A DNA stretch of 64,000 bases from positions 806,001-870,000 of the forward strand of contig NZ_BFCB01000002.1 in NCBI RefSeq assembly GCF_003569045.1, in the 5' to 3' direction. The stretch comes from Aggregatilinea lenta. Lineage in GTDB: Bacteria; Chloroflexota; Anaerolineae; Aggregatilineales; Aggregatilineaceae. The notes beneath the pieces are model-generated. The model was given only the letters and a program-made list of their open reading frames with translations, ran no database searches and was not told where the DNA came from. A program made the translations under genes and the position numbers. Each line of letters begins with the position of its first letter. The stretch's first letter is position 1. This document shows positions 36,439 through 44,681 of the stretch, piece by piece.

Positions 36439-37215
36439 ATGCCCGACGACATCAAATCCCTCACCCAACGACAATTTGCGGCGCACGCCGACGCCTACGT
36501 GACGGCGCAGGTGCACGCCTCCGGCTACAGCCTCAACCGGGTGATCGAGCTGCTCGATCCGGGGCCGAACTGGCGCGTGCTCGACGTGGCGACCGGTGGC
36601 GGGCACACCGCACTGGCCGTCGCGCAGCGCGGCGCGTGGACCGTGTCCAGCGACCTCACCCACGCCATGCTGCTCGCCGCACGGAAGAATCACGCCGCCA
36701 GCGGCCAGCCACAGATCGTGCACGCGCGTCTCGACGCCGAGCACCTGCCCTTCGCGGCGGGCCGCTTCGACGCAGTAACGTGCCGTGTCGCGCCGCACCA
36801 CTTCCCAGACGTGGCGCAGTTCGTGCGCGAAGCCGCCCGCGTGACACGCCCCGGTGGAGTCGTCGCGGTGATCGACCAGCTCTCGCCGGGCGAGCCGAAG
36901 GCTGCGCGCTACGTCAACGCCTTCGAGCGCCTGCGCGATCCAAGCCACAACTGGGCCTACAGCGAGGTCGAGTGGAAGGGCTTCTTCACCGGCGCGGACC
37001 TCACCGTCGAGCATTACGAGGACTTCGACACGCACCATGCGCTCGTGCCCTGGGCGGAGCGCATGGGCTGCAACCCGGCCACCATCCAGCGGCTGCACGC
37101 GATGCTGGCCCAGACGCCGCCGCCGGTCGCCGCGTGGATGAAGCCCGCGCTGCCTGCGGGCGGCGAGGCGTCGTTCGTCATCCGCCAGTTCTTGATGATC
37201 GGGCGCAAGGGATAG
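36439..37215 (+). CDS. SAM-dependent class I methyltransferase
   Basis: The 258-residue protein has a Rossmann-type methyltransferase domain: LDVATGGGHTALAVA (motif I, about 50-64), SSDLTHAML, DAEHLPFAAGRFDAVTCRVAPHHF (motifs II/III) and PGGVVAVIDQL. This order matches UbiE/Ycg-type Methyltransf_11 enzymes. The ATG at 36439 follows AGGAG; the frame is open upstream to 36265 without family similarity. The substrate is unknown, perhaps a quinone or other small molecule. Its C-terminal part (WAERMGCNPATIQRLHAML) is typical of this subgroup. Two GTAGGGG/terminator-like hairpins follow it. Confidence 0.9.
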   Translation: MPDDIKSLTQRQFAAHADAYVTAQVHASGYSLNRVIELLDPGPNWRVLDVATGGGHTALAVAQRGAWTVSSDLTHAMLLAARKNHAASGQPQIVHARLDAEHLPFAAGRFDAVTCRVAPHHFPDVAQFVREAARVTRPGGVVAVIDQLSPGEPKAARYVNAFERLRDPSHNWAYSEVEWKGFFTGADLTVEHYEDFDTHHALVPWAERMGCNPATIQRLHAMLAQTPPPVAAWMKPALPAGGEASFVIRQFLMIGRKG

Positions 37216-37290
37216 GGATAGCGCGGCGGTTGGCACCGCAACATCCCCCGGCTCTTCGCGGTTGCAGAGGGGAGAAAAACCACCCGATCC

Positions 37291-37320
37291 GTAGGGGTAG
37301 GGCTTGCCCTACCCGTTTTT
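37291..37320 (+). terminator. Terminator-like family B hairpin
   Basis: GGGTAGGGCTTGCCCTACCC forms a perfect stem (about 37295-37314) followed by G and five T residues. It is a member of the GTAGGGG...CCCCTAC family and also fits as the terminator of the methyltransferase gene, 75 bases after its stop. Confidence 0.65.
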
Positions 37321-37366
37321 CCTCCCGGCGGCACGTTCGGCGAACGTGACATCACGGCGTCTTGTT

Positions 37367-37397
37367 GGGGCAGGTTTGTAACCTGCCCGGCTTTTCT
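37367..37397 (+). terminator. Second terminator-like hairpin
   Basis: GGGCAGGTT / AACCTGCCC with a 3-base loop, followed by GGCTTTTCTT. It lies in tandem with the hairpin at 37291. A further family B hairpin without a T run is at 37434-37461. Confidence 0.5.
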
Positions 37398-37492
37398 TAA
37401 CTTCTTCGCTGCGTGGGAGATAAGGGGCAAAATGTAGGGGCGTATGCGCTACGCCCCACGAACCAAAATTTGCCGGACGCCTCCGGCTACAG

Positions 37493-38233
37493 TCAACCGC
37501 GCTCGTACGTCGCGCGCAGGTAGGTTTCCACGAGGTACGTCGGGTAGCCGATCTTGGTCAGGTTGGCCTCGCACTCCTTCAGCGTCGCGCCCTTGTCGCG
37601 CCAGAACGGCACGCGCTTCACCAGCGTCTCGACGCGCTCGCGCGGCGTGACGATCCAGGTGTCTTTCGGCACGTGGCCGAAGTAGATCACGTCCATCTCC
37701 TCGATGGCGGACTTGCTCTTGAGGTACGGCGCGATCAGCACGATCTTGCGCGCCTTGCGCTCCTCCACGAGGTACTGCGCGACGAAGCGCGCCGTGCCAC
37801 CCAGGTCGACCAGATCCTCCACCACGCCCACCACGGCATCTTCCACCTCGATCGACAGCGGATGAATGATGCGCGGCTCGTCCAGCGGCTCCCCCGGCCC
37901 GGCGTAATACTTCACGCCCATCGTGCCGAACTCGATCGGCGGGATGTTCTTGTTGAGCGTCCAGGCGAGGTGATCGTGCAGCAGCACGCCCGGCAGCAGC
38001 CCGCCCATCGTGATCATAATGGCGTGCGTGATCTGCTGCTTGGTGCTGATGTTGTCGATCTGGTAGCGATAGACCTTGTGCGCCAGTTTGGCAGCGATGA
38101 AGGCCGAGACGTGGTCAGGGATCAGCAAGAATTTTAGCGGGTCGTACTCGATCTCCACGCCGAACGGTTCCTTCCAGAACTCCGGCTCGATGTGGTCGTC
38201 GTGGCACTTGACTTGATCGTCGTATGAAAACAT
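37493..38233 (-). CDS. Phosphoribosyltransferase-like protein
   Basis: The 246-residue protein contains the PRPP-binding loop VVGVVEDLVDLGGTARFV (about 148-165), preceded by a hydrophobic strand, as in type I phosphoribosyltransferases. MITMGGLLPGVLLHDHLAW (about 77-95) corresponds to the first strand and PPi loop. A C-terminal part with PKDTWIVTPRERVE resembles the xanthine/guanine group. The likely reaction is transfer of ribose-5-phosphate from PRPP to a purine-like base, or a regulatory role. The ATG at 38233 gives a good N-terminus (MFSYDDQVKCHDDHIEP) but only a weak ribosome site; in-frame ATGs lie at 38260 and 38287. Confidence 0.8.
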   Translation of the reverse strand: MFSYDDQVKCHDDHIEPEFWKEPFGVEIEYDPLKFLLIPDHVSAFIAAKLAHKVYRYQIDNISTKQQITHAIMITMGGLLPGVLLHDHLAWTLNKNIPPIEFGTMGVKYYAGPGEPLDEPRIIHPLSIEVEDAVVGVVEDLVDLGGTARFVAQYLVEERKARKIVLIAPYLKSKSAIEEMDVIYFGHVPKDTWIVTPRERVETLVKRVPFWRDKGATLKECEANLTKIGYPTYLVETYLRATYERG

Positions 38234-38441
38234 GGCGCGTTTTCTCTTCGTAGGCGTCATTGAACGAAAGCGGTTCTCGGTTGACACAGGTCGCGGCCCA
38301 GCTTACCAGTTAACGGGGCCAGGAGCCACAGCAAATTGTACTAATCCGGCCCGGCGCAACCTGGGGCGCTTCGTCCGGCGGCGCGATTTTTCGACAGTCT
38401 ACACAAGCGCGCCCCGTGCGCGACAGCCGGAATTAACACAC

Positions 38442-39698
38442 TCACGACCGCGCCGCTGTCTCCCCGCGCGCCAGCGCCTCCAACTGCCGCGCCGCCTCTG
38501 CCGGACCGCCCAGATCCGCGAACGACCCCGCCAACGCCTCGACCGAGTGCAGCACCAGCGGCGTGGTGGTGATCGCCTTGACCGCCGCCGACAGCTCGCC
38601 GCGCCGCACGTCGTCGGCGGACATCTCCAGCCCGACCTTCGCCTGCCGTGCGCGCCGCGCCTGCCCGCGCTGGTCTGCCGCGTGCGGCTGGATAATCTGC
38701 GGCAGGGCGTGCAGGATCGCCGCGTGGGTGGTGCCCATACCGCCGTGATGCAGGATCACGCCCAGGCGCGGGAAGACGTGGTCGAAGTCGATCCAGTTCA
38801 GCAGGCGCGTGCCGCCGGGAAGCTGCGCCTTGAGCGCGGCCTTCTGCTCCGGCGTGACCGGGTTCGTGCCGATCACCACCAGCGGCAGGATGCCGTTGCG
38901 CGCCAACGCCTGCGCGCCCGCTCCGTAAAATGCCCAGTCGTCGGTAAAAACGCTGCCCAGCGTCACCAGGCCCAATGGCTGCCCGGCGGGAATGTCCGCC
39001 AGCCAGCCCGGCGGATCGCCCTGAGGCGGTGTGACGGTTCCGCCCACGAACGCGGTTTGCGGCAGGAACAGCTCGCCCTGGTGCCAGTAGGGCGAAAAGT
39101 AGCTCAGGTGCAGGTGCGGACTCAACACGCTCGGCGCGGGCAGTCCGGCAAAGTACTCACCGCGCACCCTGACTTCCGTCGCCAGTCGCTCGATGCGCGC
39201 CAGCGCCTCGTGGCCCAGGTCGCGCTGGAAGGCGTGCATCTGGTCCTCGTCGAGCGGCGTCCCGGCGGGCCAGCCCGCAACCACCAGCGGCACGCCGATC
39301 GCTTCCGCTGCCAGCGCCGCCGCGCTGAGGAACGGATCGGTCACCCACACGTCCGGCGACCCCACCCTCTCCGCGAGATCGCGCAGATCCGCAACGGCAG
39401 GCGCGATCGCGGCCTCGTTCAGCCACGTATCCAGCGCGCGCCGGTAGCGCAACGCGACCGCATCCACACCCGGCAAACGGCCCACGCGCGGATCGAGCGG
39501 CGGGGGCGGCCAGTTCCAGCCGGTATGCGCGACCGCCTCGAACGGCACGCCCGCCCGCTCCACCAGCGGACCGGTGCGCGCCTCGGAGATCCACGTTACG
39601 GCATGGCCGCGCGCCTGAAGCGCCTGCGCCGTCTTGAGCGCGCCGCCCCAGTCCAGGTGGCCGGGCAGCGGCGCGGAGGTGAACCAAAAAGTTGCCAT
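38442..39698 (-). CDS. GT1-family (UGT/MGT-like) glycosyltransferase
   Basis: The 418-residue protein has a GT-B fold of family 1, which attaches sugars from UDP/TDP donors to small lipophilic acceptors such as carotenoids, macrolides or glycolipids. The N-terminus TSAPLPGHLDWGGALKTAQAL is the typical first strand and loop, with His as the expected base (GH). LVTLGSVFTDDW starts the C-terminal domain. The donor motif FPRLGVILHHGGMGTTHAAILHALPQIIQPHAADQRGQARR carries the conserved HxGxGT and the D/Q pair. Gene start is by family fit; no strong ribosome site is visible. It lies 208 bases upstream of the phosphoribosyltransferase gene and may not be linked to it. Confidence 0.88.
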   Translation of the reverse strand: MATFWFTSAPLPGHLDWGGALKTAQALQARGHAVTWISEARTGPLVERAGVPFEAVAHTGWNWPPPPLDPRVGRLPGVDAVALRYRRALDTWLNEAAIAPAVADLRDLAERVGSPDVWVTDPFLSAAALAAEAIGVPLVVAGWPAGTPLDEDQMHAFQRDLGHEALARIERLATEVRVRGEYFAGLPAPSVLSPHLHLSYFSPYWHQGELFLPQTAFVGGTVTPPQGDPPGWLADIPAGQPLGLVTLGSVFTDDWAFYGAGAQALARNGILPLVVIGTNPVTPEQKAALKAQLPGGTRLLNWIDFDHVFPRLGVILHHGGMGTTHAAILHALPQIIQPHAADQRGQARRARQAKVGLEMSADDVRRGELSAAVKAITTTPLVLHSVEALAGSFADLGGPAEAARQLEALARGETAARS

Positions 39699-39789
39699 TC
39701 AAATAATCCTATGTGCGCGAAATTTGCTATAACCTACCATGAAACGCCGTAAAAATCCGTAACCGGAAGGAAACGAAGGAAACCATACA

Positions 39790-40200
39790 ATGGCCGCAAA
39801 AATTCCTGAAAACTTTCTCGACCTGTTAGAGCGCCCGGTCTTCGTATCGCTGGCGACCGTCAACCCGAACGGCCAGCCCCAGGTGACGCCCGTCTGGGCG
39901 ACGTGGGACGGTGAAAACGTCATCGTCAACACCGCGCGGGGTCGCCAGAAGGACCGCAACATGCAGGCCAACCCCCACGTGACCGTGCTGGCGATTGATC
40001 CTGAAAACCCCTACCGCTACCTGGAGATCCGGGGCCGGGTCGTCGACATGGACGAAAAGACCGGGCTGGACGTGATTAACCAGTTGTCGGCCAAGTATCG
40101 CGGCAACCCCGACTACTACGCGTCCTATCCTGAACGGCGCGCGATGGAGCAGCGCGTCACGGTGAAAATCGAGCCGGAAAAGGTCAACGCCAACGGCTAA
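39790..40200 (+). CDS. PPOX-class F420/FMN-dependent oxidoreductase
   Basis: The 136-residue split-barrel protein has the family opening ENFLDLLERPVFVSLATVNPNGQPQVTPVW, then the cofactor-binding strand NVIVNTARGRQKDRNMQANPHVTVL and a YLEIRGRV turn. These features fit the TIGR03618-type F420-binding group (Rv1155-like) rather than true pyridoxamine 5'-phosphate oxidase. It is cytoplasmic, probably a dimer; the physiological substrate is unknown. AAGGAAACC lies upstream of the ATG. It is transcribed away from the GT1 gene, from which it is separated by only 91 bases. Confidence 0.88.
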   Translation: MAAKIPENFLDLLERPVFVSLATVNPNGQPQVTPVWATWDGENVIVNTARGRQKDRNMQANPHVTVLAIDPENPYRYLEIRGRVVDMDEKTGLDVINQLSAKYRGNPDYYASYPERRAMEQRVTVKIEPEKVNANG

Positions 40201-40384
40201 AACCCGCGCCGCCGGGCGGGGTGGCTTGCAGGATCGCCCCGTCCGCGCTCGATCCCACCGCTGTCCTGCTGTATGCCCTACGCCTCGTGCACCGCGCCTT
40301 GAATCCACCCCCAAACTGCGCTACCGTATACGCATTCGTCGAAGCCATGCCCGGCCTGCGCCGCGCCGGATGAGGGACTTGAAG

Positions 40385-41482
40385 ATGCAGCCTGTTGCCA
40401 CATTATTCCACCTGCCGATCGCCTCGCGCCGTGCCGCGCTCGCGCTGGTGCTGCTCGTGACGGCCCTGGCCGCCGCCCTGCCCGCCCGCGCCCAGGGTCT
40501 GCCGCCCACTGCCCGCCTGGATGGCATCCGCCACGTTCCCCAGGAGTGGAACAACTGCGGCCCGGCCAACCTGACGATGGCGATGTCGTACTTCGGCTGG
40601 AGCGCCGGGCAGAGCGCCGCGCAGTTGTGGCTGAAGCCGAATATCGAGGACAAGAACGTCTCGCCGGGCGAAATGGCGATGTTCGTCAACACGCAGACCG
40701 AGCTGGGTGTGCGCGCGATCTGGCGCTACGGCGGTTCGGTCGAGATCCTCAAGGAGTTCATCGCCGCCGGGTTCCCGGTGCTGGCCGAAAGCGGCTACGA
40801 CGTCGAGGATCTCGGCTGGATGGGCCATTACGAGACGGTAGTCGCCTACGACGACGAGGTGCAAACGCTGTGGGTCTACGACAGCTATCTGGGCATCGGC
40901 GACGGCCAGGGCCGCACCTACAGCTACGACGAGTTCGACAGCTGGTGGCGGCACTTCAACCGCACGTTCATGGTTTTCTATCCCGTCGAGCGCGAGCTGG
41001 AAGTGCGCGACCTGCTGGGCAGCTACACCGACCCGCTCTACGCGGCGAACCGCGCGCTGGACAAGGCCCGCGCCGAGGCCGCCCAGGACCCCGCCGATAG
41101 TTGGGCGTGGTTCAACGCGGGATCGTCGTCGGCCAAGATGGAGCGCTGGCACGACGCGGCGATCTATTACGACGAGGCGTTCCGCCAGGGGCTGCCGCGC
41201 CGCATGATGTGGTACCAGTTCGGCCCGTACGAGACGTATTACGAGTTGGGCCGCTACAACGACGTGATCGAGCTGGCGACCAACACGGAAGAGACGACCG
41301 AATACGTCGAGGAGACGTACTACTGGCGCGGCATGGCCTACGCCGCCCTGGGCCGCACCGACGAGGCCCTGTCGGAGCTGGACCGCGCGATTTCGTACAA
41401 CCCGAATTTCAGCGCCGCGTCGGAGGCGTACACACAGATCGCCAATGGCGAATACACCGCGCCCGCCGCCCCGGTGGATTAG
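40385..41482 (+). CDS. Secreted C39-like cysteine peptidase with TPR repeats
   Basis: The 365-residue protein has a signal peptide (about 1-37, ending LPARAQG). A C39-type papain-like domain follows: the Cys in EWNNCGPANLTMAMSYFG (about 56-73), the His in MGHYETVVAYDD (about 152-163) and the Asp in LWVYDSYLG (about 168-176). All three catalytic positions are present. The C-terminal third contains TPR-like repeats (SWAWFNAGSSSAKMERWHDAAIYYDEAF and YYWRGMAYAALGRTDEALSELDRAI). The ATG at 40385 has GAGGG 8 bases upstream. It is not next to an ABC exporter, so it is not a bacteriocin-processing peptidase by context. It probably acts on an extracytoplasmic peptide or wall substrate. Confidence 0.85.
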   Translation: MQPVATLFHLPIASRRAALALVLLVTALAAALPARAQGLPPTARLDGIRHVPQEWNNCGPANLTMAMSYFGWSAGQSAAQLWLKPNIEDKNVSPGEMAMFVNTQTELGVRAIWRYGGSVEILKEFIAAGFPVLAESGYDVEDLGWMGHYETVVAYDDEVQTLWVYDSYLGIGDGQGRTYSYDEFDSWWRHFNRTFMVFYPVERELEVRDLLGSYTDPLYAANRALDKARAEAAQDPADSWAWFNAGSSSAKMERWHDAAIYYDEAFRQGLPRRMMWYQFGPYETYYELGRYNDVIELATNTEETTEYVEETYYWRGMAYAALGRTDEALSELDRAISYNPNFSAASEAYTQIANGEYTAPAAPVD

Positions 41483-41511
41483 CGGGGCACCAAGAAACGA
41501 GCAGATCTTTA

Positions 41512-41541
41512 GGGGTGTATTGCGATACGCCCCGTTTTTTT
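41512..41541 (+). terminator. Terminator of the C39-like gene (family B hairpin)
   Basis: GGGGTGTAT / ATACGCCCC (one G-T pair) with a 4-base loop, then G and seven T residues, 29 bases after the stop. Confidence 0.8.
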
Positions 41542-41564
41542 GCCCCTTCCCAGCGGCGGGATGT

Positions 41565-41590
41565 GTAGGGGCAATTCATGAATTGCCCCA
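41565..41590 (+). repeat. Family B palindrome with core CAATTCATGAATTG
   Basis: GTAGGGGCAATTCATGAATT followed by GCCCC is identical over 25 bases to part of the repeat at 43786-43813. Confidence 0.8.
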
Positions 41591-41672
41591 GCGCAACGTG
41601 CAAACCATTCGGCCTACAGCCGGACGGAGCAAGCTCCACCTTTACGGATCGCGCGCGAAAGTTGGCTTGTCT

Positions 41673-41714
41673 CCCCTCTCCAACCCCGATTGGAGAGGGG
41701 CCGGGGGTGAGGTC
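41673..41714 (+). repeat. Dispersed intergenic repeat, family A
   Basis: It is almost identical to the copy at 1181-1222 over its entire length, including the CCCCGATTGG centre. Confidence 0.88.
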
Positions 41715-41818
41715 TGCTTTTGCTCTTGCCCAATCCCTGTTCCCAATTCCCCAGTCTCCGCCCCCTGACAAATCGCCCGGTGCCGCTCGTATCACCTGTG
41801 AAGTGAGGGTCGTTGCAT

Positions 41819-41847
41819 TTGCTCCACGGCGACCCGTCCACTATGCT
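41819..41847 (+). promoter_or_regulatory. Candidate promoter of the Ser/Thr kinase gene
   Basis: TTGCTC (41819-41824), a 17-base spacer and TATGCT (41842-41847) lie 36 bases before the ATG. Confidence 0.5.
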
Positions 41848-41882
41848 AGTGCACGATCAATTGGTGCGGGAGTAAAGACGAC

Positions 41883-43721
41883 ATGGCCGATCTAACCGGG
41901 CAGCGGCTCGGCCCCTACCGGCTCGACGCGCTGGTCGGGCGCGGCGGCATGGCGGCGGTCTACCGCGCGCGGCAGGACGCCTTCGACCGCGACGTGGCGA
42001 TCAAGGTCATGGACGCCGGGCTGAGCCATAACGACGCCTTCGTCGCGCGCTTCGAGCGCGAGGCCCAGGTCAGCGCCCGGCTGGAACACCCGCACATCCT
42101 GCCTGTGATCGACTTCGGGCGCGACGGCATGCACCTCTACCTCGTCATGCGCCTGATCGAAAGCGGCGCGCTCGGCGCGCGGCTCAAGGACCATATGTTC
42201 AGCCTGGCGCAGATCGACCGGCTGGTGCAGCAGGTCGCCGCCGCGCTCGACTACGCGCATAAGCGCGGCGTGGTGCACCGCGACCTCAAGCCGGACAACG
42301 TGCTGCTCGACGACGCCGGAAACGCCTACCTGACCGATTTTGGCATCGCTAAGATGCTCGCGTCGACGACGGGCAATCTCAGTCTGACCGCCGAAGGCAA
42401 TATCATGGGCACGCCCGCCTACATGGCCCCCGAGCAGTGGCGCAGCGAGCCGGTGGACGCGCGCACGGATATTTACGCGCTGGGCGTGATCGTCTTCCAG
42501 ATGCTGCTGGGCATGCTGCCCTACAATGCCGACACGCCGTTTGGCATGATGTTCCAGCACGTCGACGCGCCGCCCCCGCCGCCGTGCGTGCTCAACCCCG
42601 CCCTGCCGGAAGGCTGTGAACGCGTCGTGCTGCGCGCGCTGGCGAAACAGCCGGACGCGCGCTACCCGGCGGTGCGCCAGATGGCTGACGAGCTGCACCA
42701 CGTCCTGGCGATGCTGCCTCCCGACCGGCTGGAGACGCCGCTGCCACGCGTGGACCCCGGCGTGTTGGGCGGCATCACCCTGCCCGCGCCAATGATGCCG
42801 GTTCAAGCCCCGGCCTCCCCGCCGGTTCCGCGTGCGGAGCCGGTCAGTGCGCCGCCACACATGAGCGCCCCGCCACCGCCCGCGCGCCCGTACGTCCCGC
42901 CCCGCCCCGCCCCCCGACCGCGCCGCTGGCGGCTGCTGCCCGCCGCCTTGGTCCTCCTGCTGCTCGTCGGGGCGGCTGCGGCTGCCGCGATTCTCACCCG
43001 GCAGGACGACGATCCGCCGCTGGAGCCGCCGGTCGTCGTGGCGGAAGGCGCAACCGCGACCCCGACCCGCGCCACGCCCACGCCCGCCGCGCTGCCCGTG
43101 CTCGATCCCACGCTGCTGCCCGCCAGCCTCACCCCAGTGGTGACGGCGAACGGTTCGTGCGCCGACGCGCCGCCGGACCTATATGCCGGATCGGGGGGCC
43201 GGACAACGCTGCTGCCCGCCGAGGATACGCGCGTGCGCCAGACTCCCGGCCTGGGCGCGGCTCTGGTGCAATCGATTCCGCCCGGCCAGACGTTCGGCGT
43301 GCTGGACGGCCCGCTATGCCAGGACGCGATCTGGTGGTACGAGATTCGCGGCATCAGCAGCGAGGGCGAATGGCGGGGTTGGATTGGCGGCGGTCGAAAC
43401 GGCGTGGCCTGGATCGAGCCATTCGATGCCGGTGACGTGGACTGCCCCGGTGCGGCCCTGCCCCGGCTGACGCCCGGCGAACAGGGGCGCGTCACGCTCG
43501 ATCCGCCGCTGCCCAGCCGCGTGCGCTCCTCCCCCACTACCGACGGCGGCGAGACGAACGTGGTCACGCGCTTGCAGCCGGGCAAGGTGTTCGACGTGAT
43601 CAGCGGGCCGGTGTGCGGCGCAGACGATCCCTGGCGCTGGTGGCAGATCGAGTTCCAGGGGCAGCAGGGCTGGATCGCAGAGGGTGTGCCCGGCGATTAC
43701 TGGCTGGAGCCGGTCGTCTAG
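41883..43721 (+). CDS. Transmembrane Ser/Thr protein kinase with extracytoplasmic SH3-like domains
   Basis: The 612-residue protein has a Hanks-type kinase domain (about 1-275): GRGGMAAVYRAR (P-loop), VAIKVMD (Lys), HRDLKPDNVLL (catalytic loop), TDFGIAKM (DFG) and GTPAYMAPEQW (P+1 region). A Pro/Ala/Arg-rich juxtamembrane segment (about 290-350) precedes one membrane helix (about 352-372). The outside part (about 400-612) has two SH3-like modules (DTRVRQTPGLGAALVQSIPPG...W and SRVRSSPTTDGGETNVVTRLQPG...W), each with a Cys pair. It lacks PASTA repeats. By analogy with PknB-type kinases it would sense the envelope and phosphorylate cytoplasmic proteins. A promoter-like pair precedes it. Confidence 0.95.
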   Translation: MADLTGQRLGPYRLDALVGRGGMAAVYRARQDAFDRDVAIKVMDAGLSHNDAFVARFEREAQVSARLEHPHILPVIDFGRDGMHLYLVMRLIESGALGARLKDHMFSLAQIDRLVQQVAAALDYAHKRGVVHRDLKPDNVLLDDAGNAYLTDFGIAKMLASTTGNLSLTAEGNIMGTPAYMAPEQWRSEPVDARTDIYALGVIVFQMLLGMLPYNADTPFGMMFQHVDAPPPPPCVLNPALPEGCERVVLRALAKQPDARYPAVRQMADELHHVLAMLPPDRLETPLPRVDPGVLGGITLPAPMMPVQAPASPPVPRAEPVSAPPHMSAPPPPARPYVPPRPAPRPRRWRLLPAALVLLLLVGAAAAAAILTRQDDDPPLEPPVVVAEGATATPTRATPTPAALPVLDPTLLPASLTPVVTANGSCADAPPDLYAGSGGRTTLLPAEDTRVRQTPGLGAALVQSIPPGQTFGVLDGPLCQDAIWWYEIRGISSEGEWRGWIGGGRNGVAWIEPFDAGDVDCPGAALPRLTPGEQGRVTLDPPLPSRVRSSPTTDGGETNVVTRLQPGKVFDVISGPVCGADDPWRWWQIEFQGQQGWIAEGVPGDYWLEPVV

Positions 43722-44051
43722 CACAGCGATGCAGAAGTAAGCCGGTGGTTTTTCGTAGGGGCGATGCTTGCATCGCCCGTTTGTTGTAGGGGCAATTCAT
43801 GAATTGCCCCTACCGGGTAGAGCGAGTTTCTACCCCCTACGTAACCAGAGACATGTTTACGCCCCGATGTACTAGCATTTGTTGTGCGCTTTTCGAGTGA
43901 TAACTGGTTTCACCCTGGCTCGTTCACGCATAACCTGTCGGCGCGGGCTTGCTCCGCCCGGCTTTGTGCCTTGTGCCCCTTCCCTCCTCGCGGGGGAAGG
44001 GGCCAGGGGATGGGGGACCAAAAGCCCAAAGCGCTCTCTCACCCGTGCAGC
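43722..44051. repeat. Cluster of family B hairpins and a family A variant
   Basis: After the kinase stop the region has, in tandem, GTAGGGGCGATGCTTGCATC...CCCG (43757-43780), GTAGGGGCAATTCATGAATT...CCCCTAC (43786-43813) and a degenerate GGGTAGA...TCTACCCCCTAC (43817-43840). A GCGCGGGCTTGCTCCGCCCG unit is near 43941, and a CCCCTTCCC...GGGAAGGGG hairpin at 43977-44016. No gene is seen. Confidence 0.8.
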
Positions 44052-44085
44052 AAAAACGCCCGGCGCGCGTGCCGGGCGTTTTTTT
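44052..44085 (-). terminator. Bidirectional rho-independent terminator
   Basis: AACGCCCGGC / GCCGGGCGTT (10-bp perfect stem, 6-base loop) is flanked by five A residues on the left and a T run on the right. It follows the small minus-strand gene ending at 44106 and can also stop plus-strand transcription. Confidence 0.85.
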
Positions 44086-44105
44086 CGCTGTCTGCCGGGC
44101 CAGGG

Positions 44106-44348
44106 TCAGATCCTGCCCTGGTTGATCACCTGATCGATGTTGCTGGTCTTGCTGCGCACATACGCTTCGGTGCGCGTAGCGGTGTTCTTCGGCTTTTTGT
44201 GCTCATCGTCCATACCACGATTGCCGCCGAAGTCGTCGCTAAGCGTCTTGCGCGTGACCAGCCTGTCTTCTTCGCGCGGATCGTCGTTCTCAAAAATCGG
44301 CTCGCGCCGCGCCCTGTTGTCCGGTCCGGTTGAGGGGTTGTCAGGCAT
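44106..44348 (-). CDS. Small hydrophilic protein of unknown function
   Basis: The 80-residue protein is rich in charged residues (NRARREPIFENDDPREEDRLV, DDEHKKPKN) and probably disordered. The ATG at 44348 has GGGAGG upstream, and a perfect terminator follows the stop, which supports a real gene. No family, signal or metal motif is recognised. It is divergent from the riboswitch-controlled transporter gene. Confidence 0.6.
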   Translation of the reverse strand: MPDNPSTGPDNRARREPIFENDDPREEDRLVTRKTLSDDFGGNRGMDDEHKKPKNTATRTEAYVRSKTSNIDQVINQGRI

Positions 44349-44516
44349 TGTGGCCTCCCTGGCCTCATATCGGTTGTGCGGTGTTTCTATCAAACCACAG
44401 ATCGCCGGCGGCGGCATGAGGCAGGCGGTGGATTTCGCACCGGGCCGGGTGGCCTGTTTCGAGCGTACAGCGGCTTGCCCCGCCGCCGCGCCTGGGCTAT
44501 GATGAAGGGAACTCCG

Positions 44517-44633
44517 TCAACTGAAGGGTCGCTAGGGTTCCGCCGGAAATGTTCCGGGCCTGGACCGAGCGCGACAGAAAGCCGCACGGCGGCAGGCACC
44601 TTGAGGCACAAAATGCCAGAGGGGGTAGGTTGA
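44517..44633 (+). promoter_or_regulatory. ykkC-class riboswitch, guanidine-I-like
   Basis: The conserved blocks occur in order: ACTGAAGG (44520-44527), CTAGGGTTCCG (44532-44542), CCTGGACCGAG (44559-44569), ACGGCGGC (44586-44593) and a final hairpin GGCA-CAAAA-TGCC (44605-44617) followed by AGAGG. GTCGC (44528-44532) pairs with GCGAC (44571-44575), CCGGAA with TTCCGG (44543-44548/44552-44557), GCCGC with GCGGC (44581-44585/44589-44593), and TCAAC with GTTGA (44517-44521/44629-44633). The usual consensus is CTGGTCCGAG, so one base differs (T to A). It ends 49 bases before the EamA transporter gene. The guanidine-I subtype is most likely; the ppGpp, PRPP and nucleotide variants of this class are not excluded. 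No terminator is seen, so control may be translational. Confidence 0.82.
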
Positions 44634-44681
44634 TGCGTTTTATCGCGTCTCTATCTCGTGAGGTGTGCCTGGAGGTCCCGC

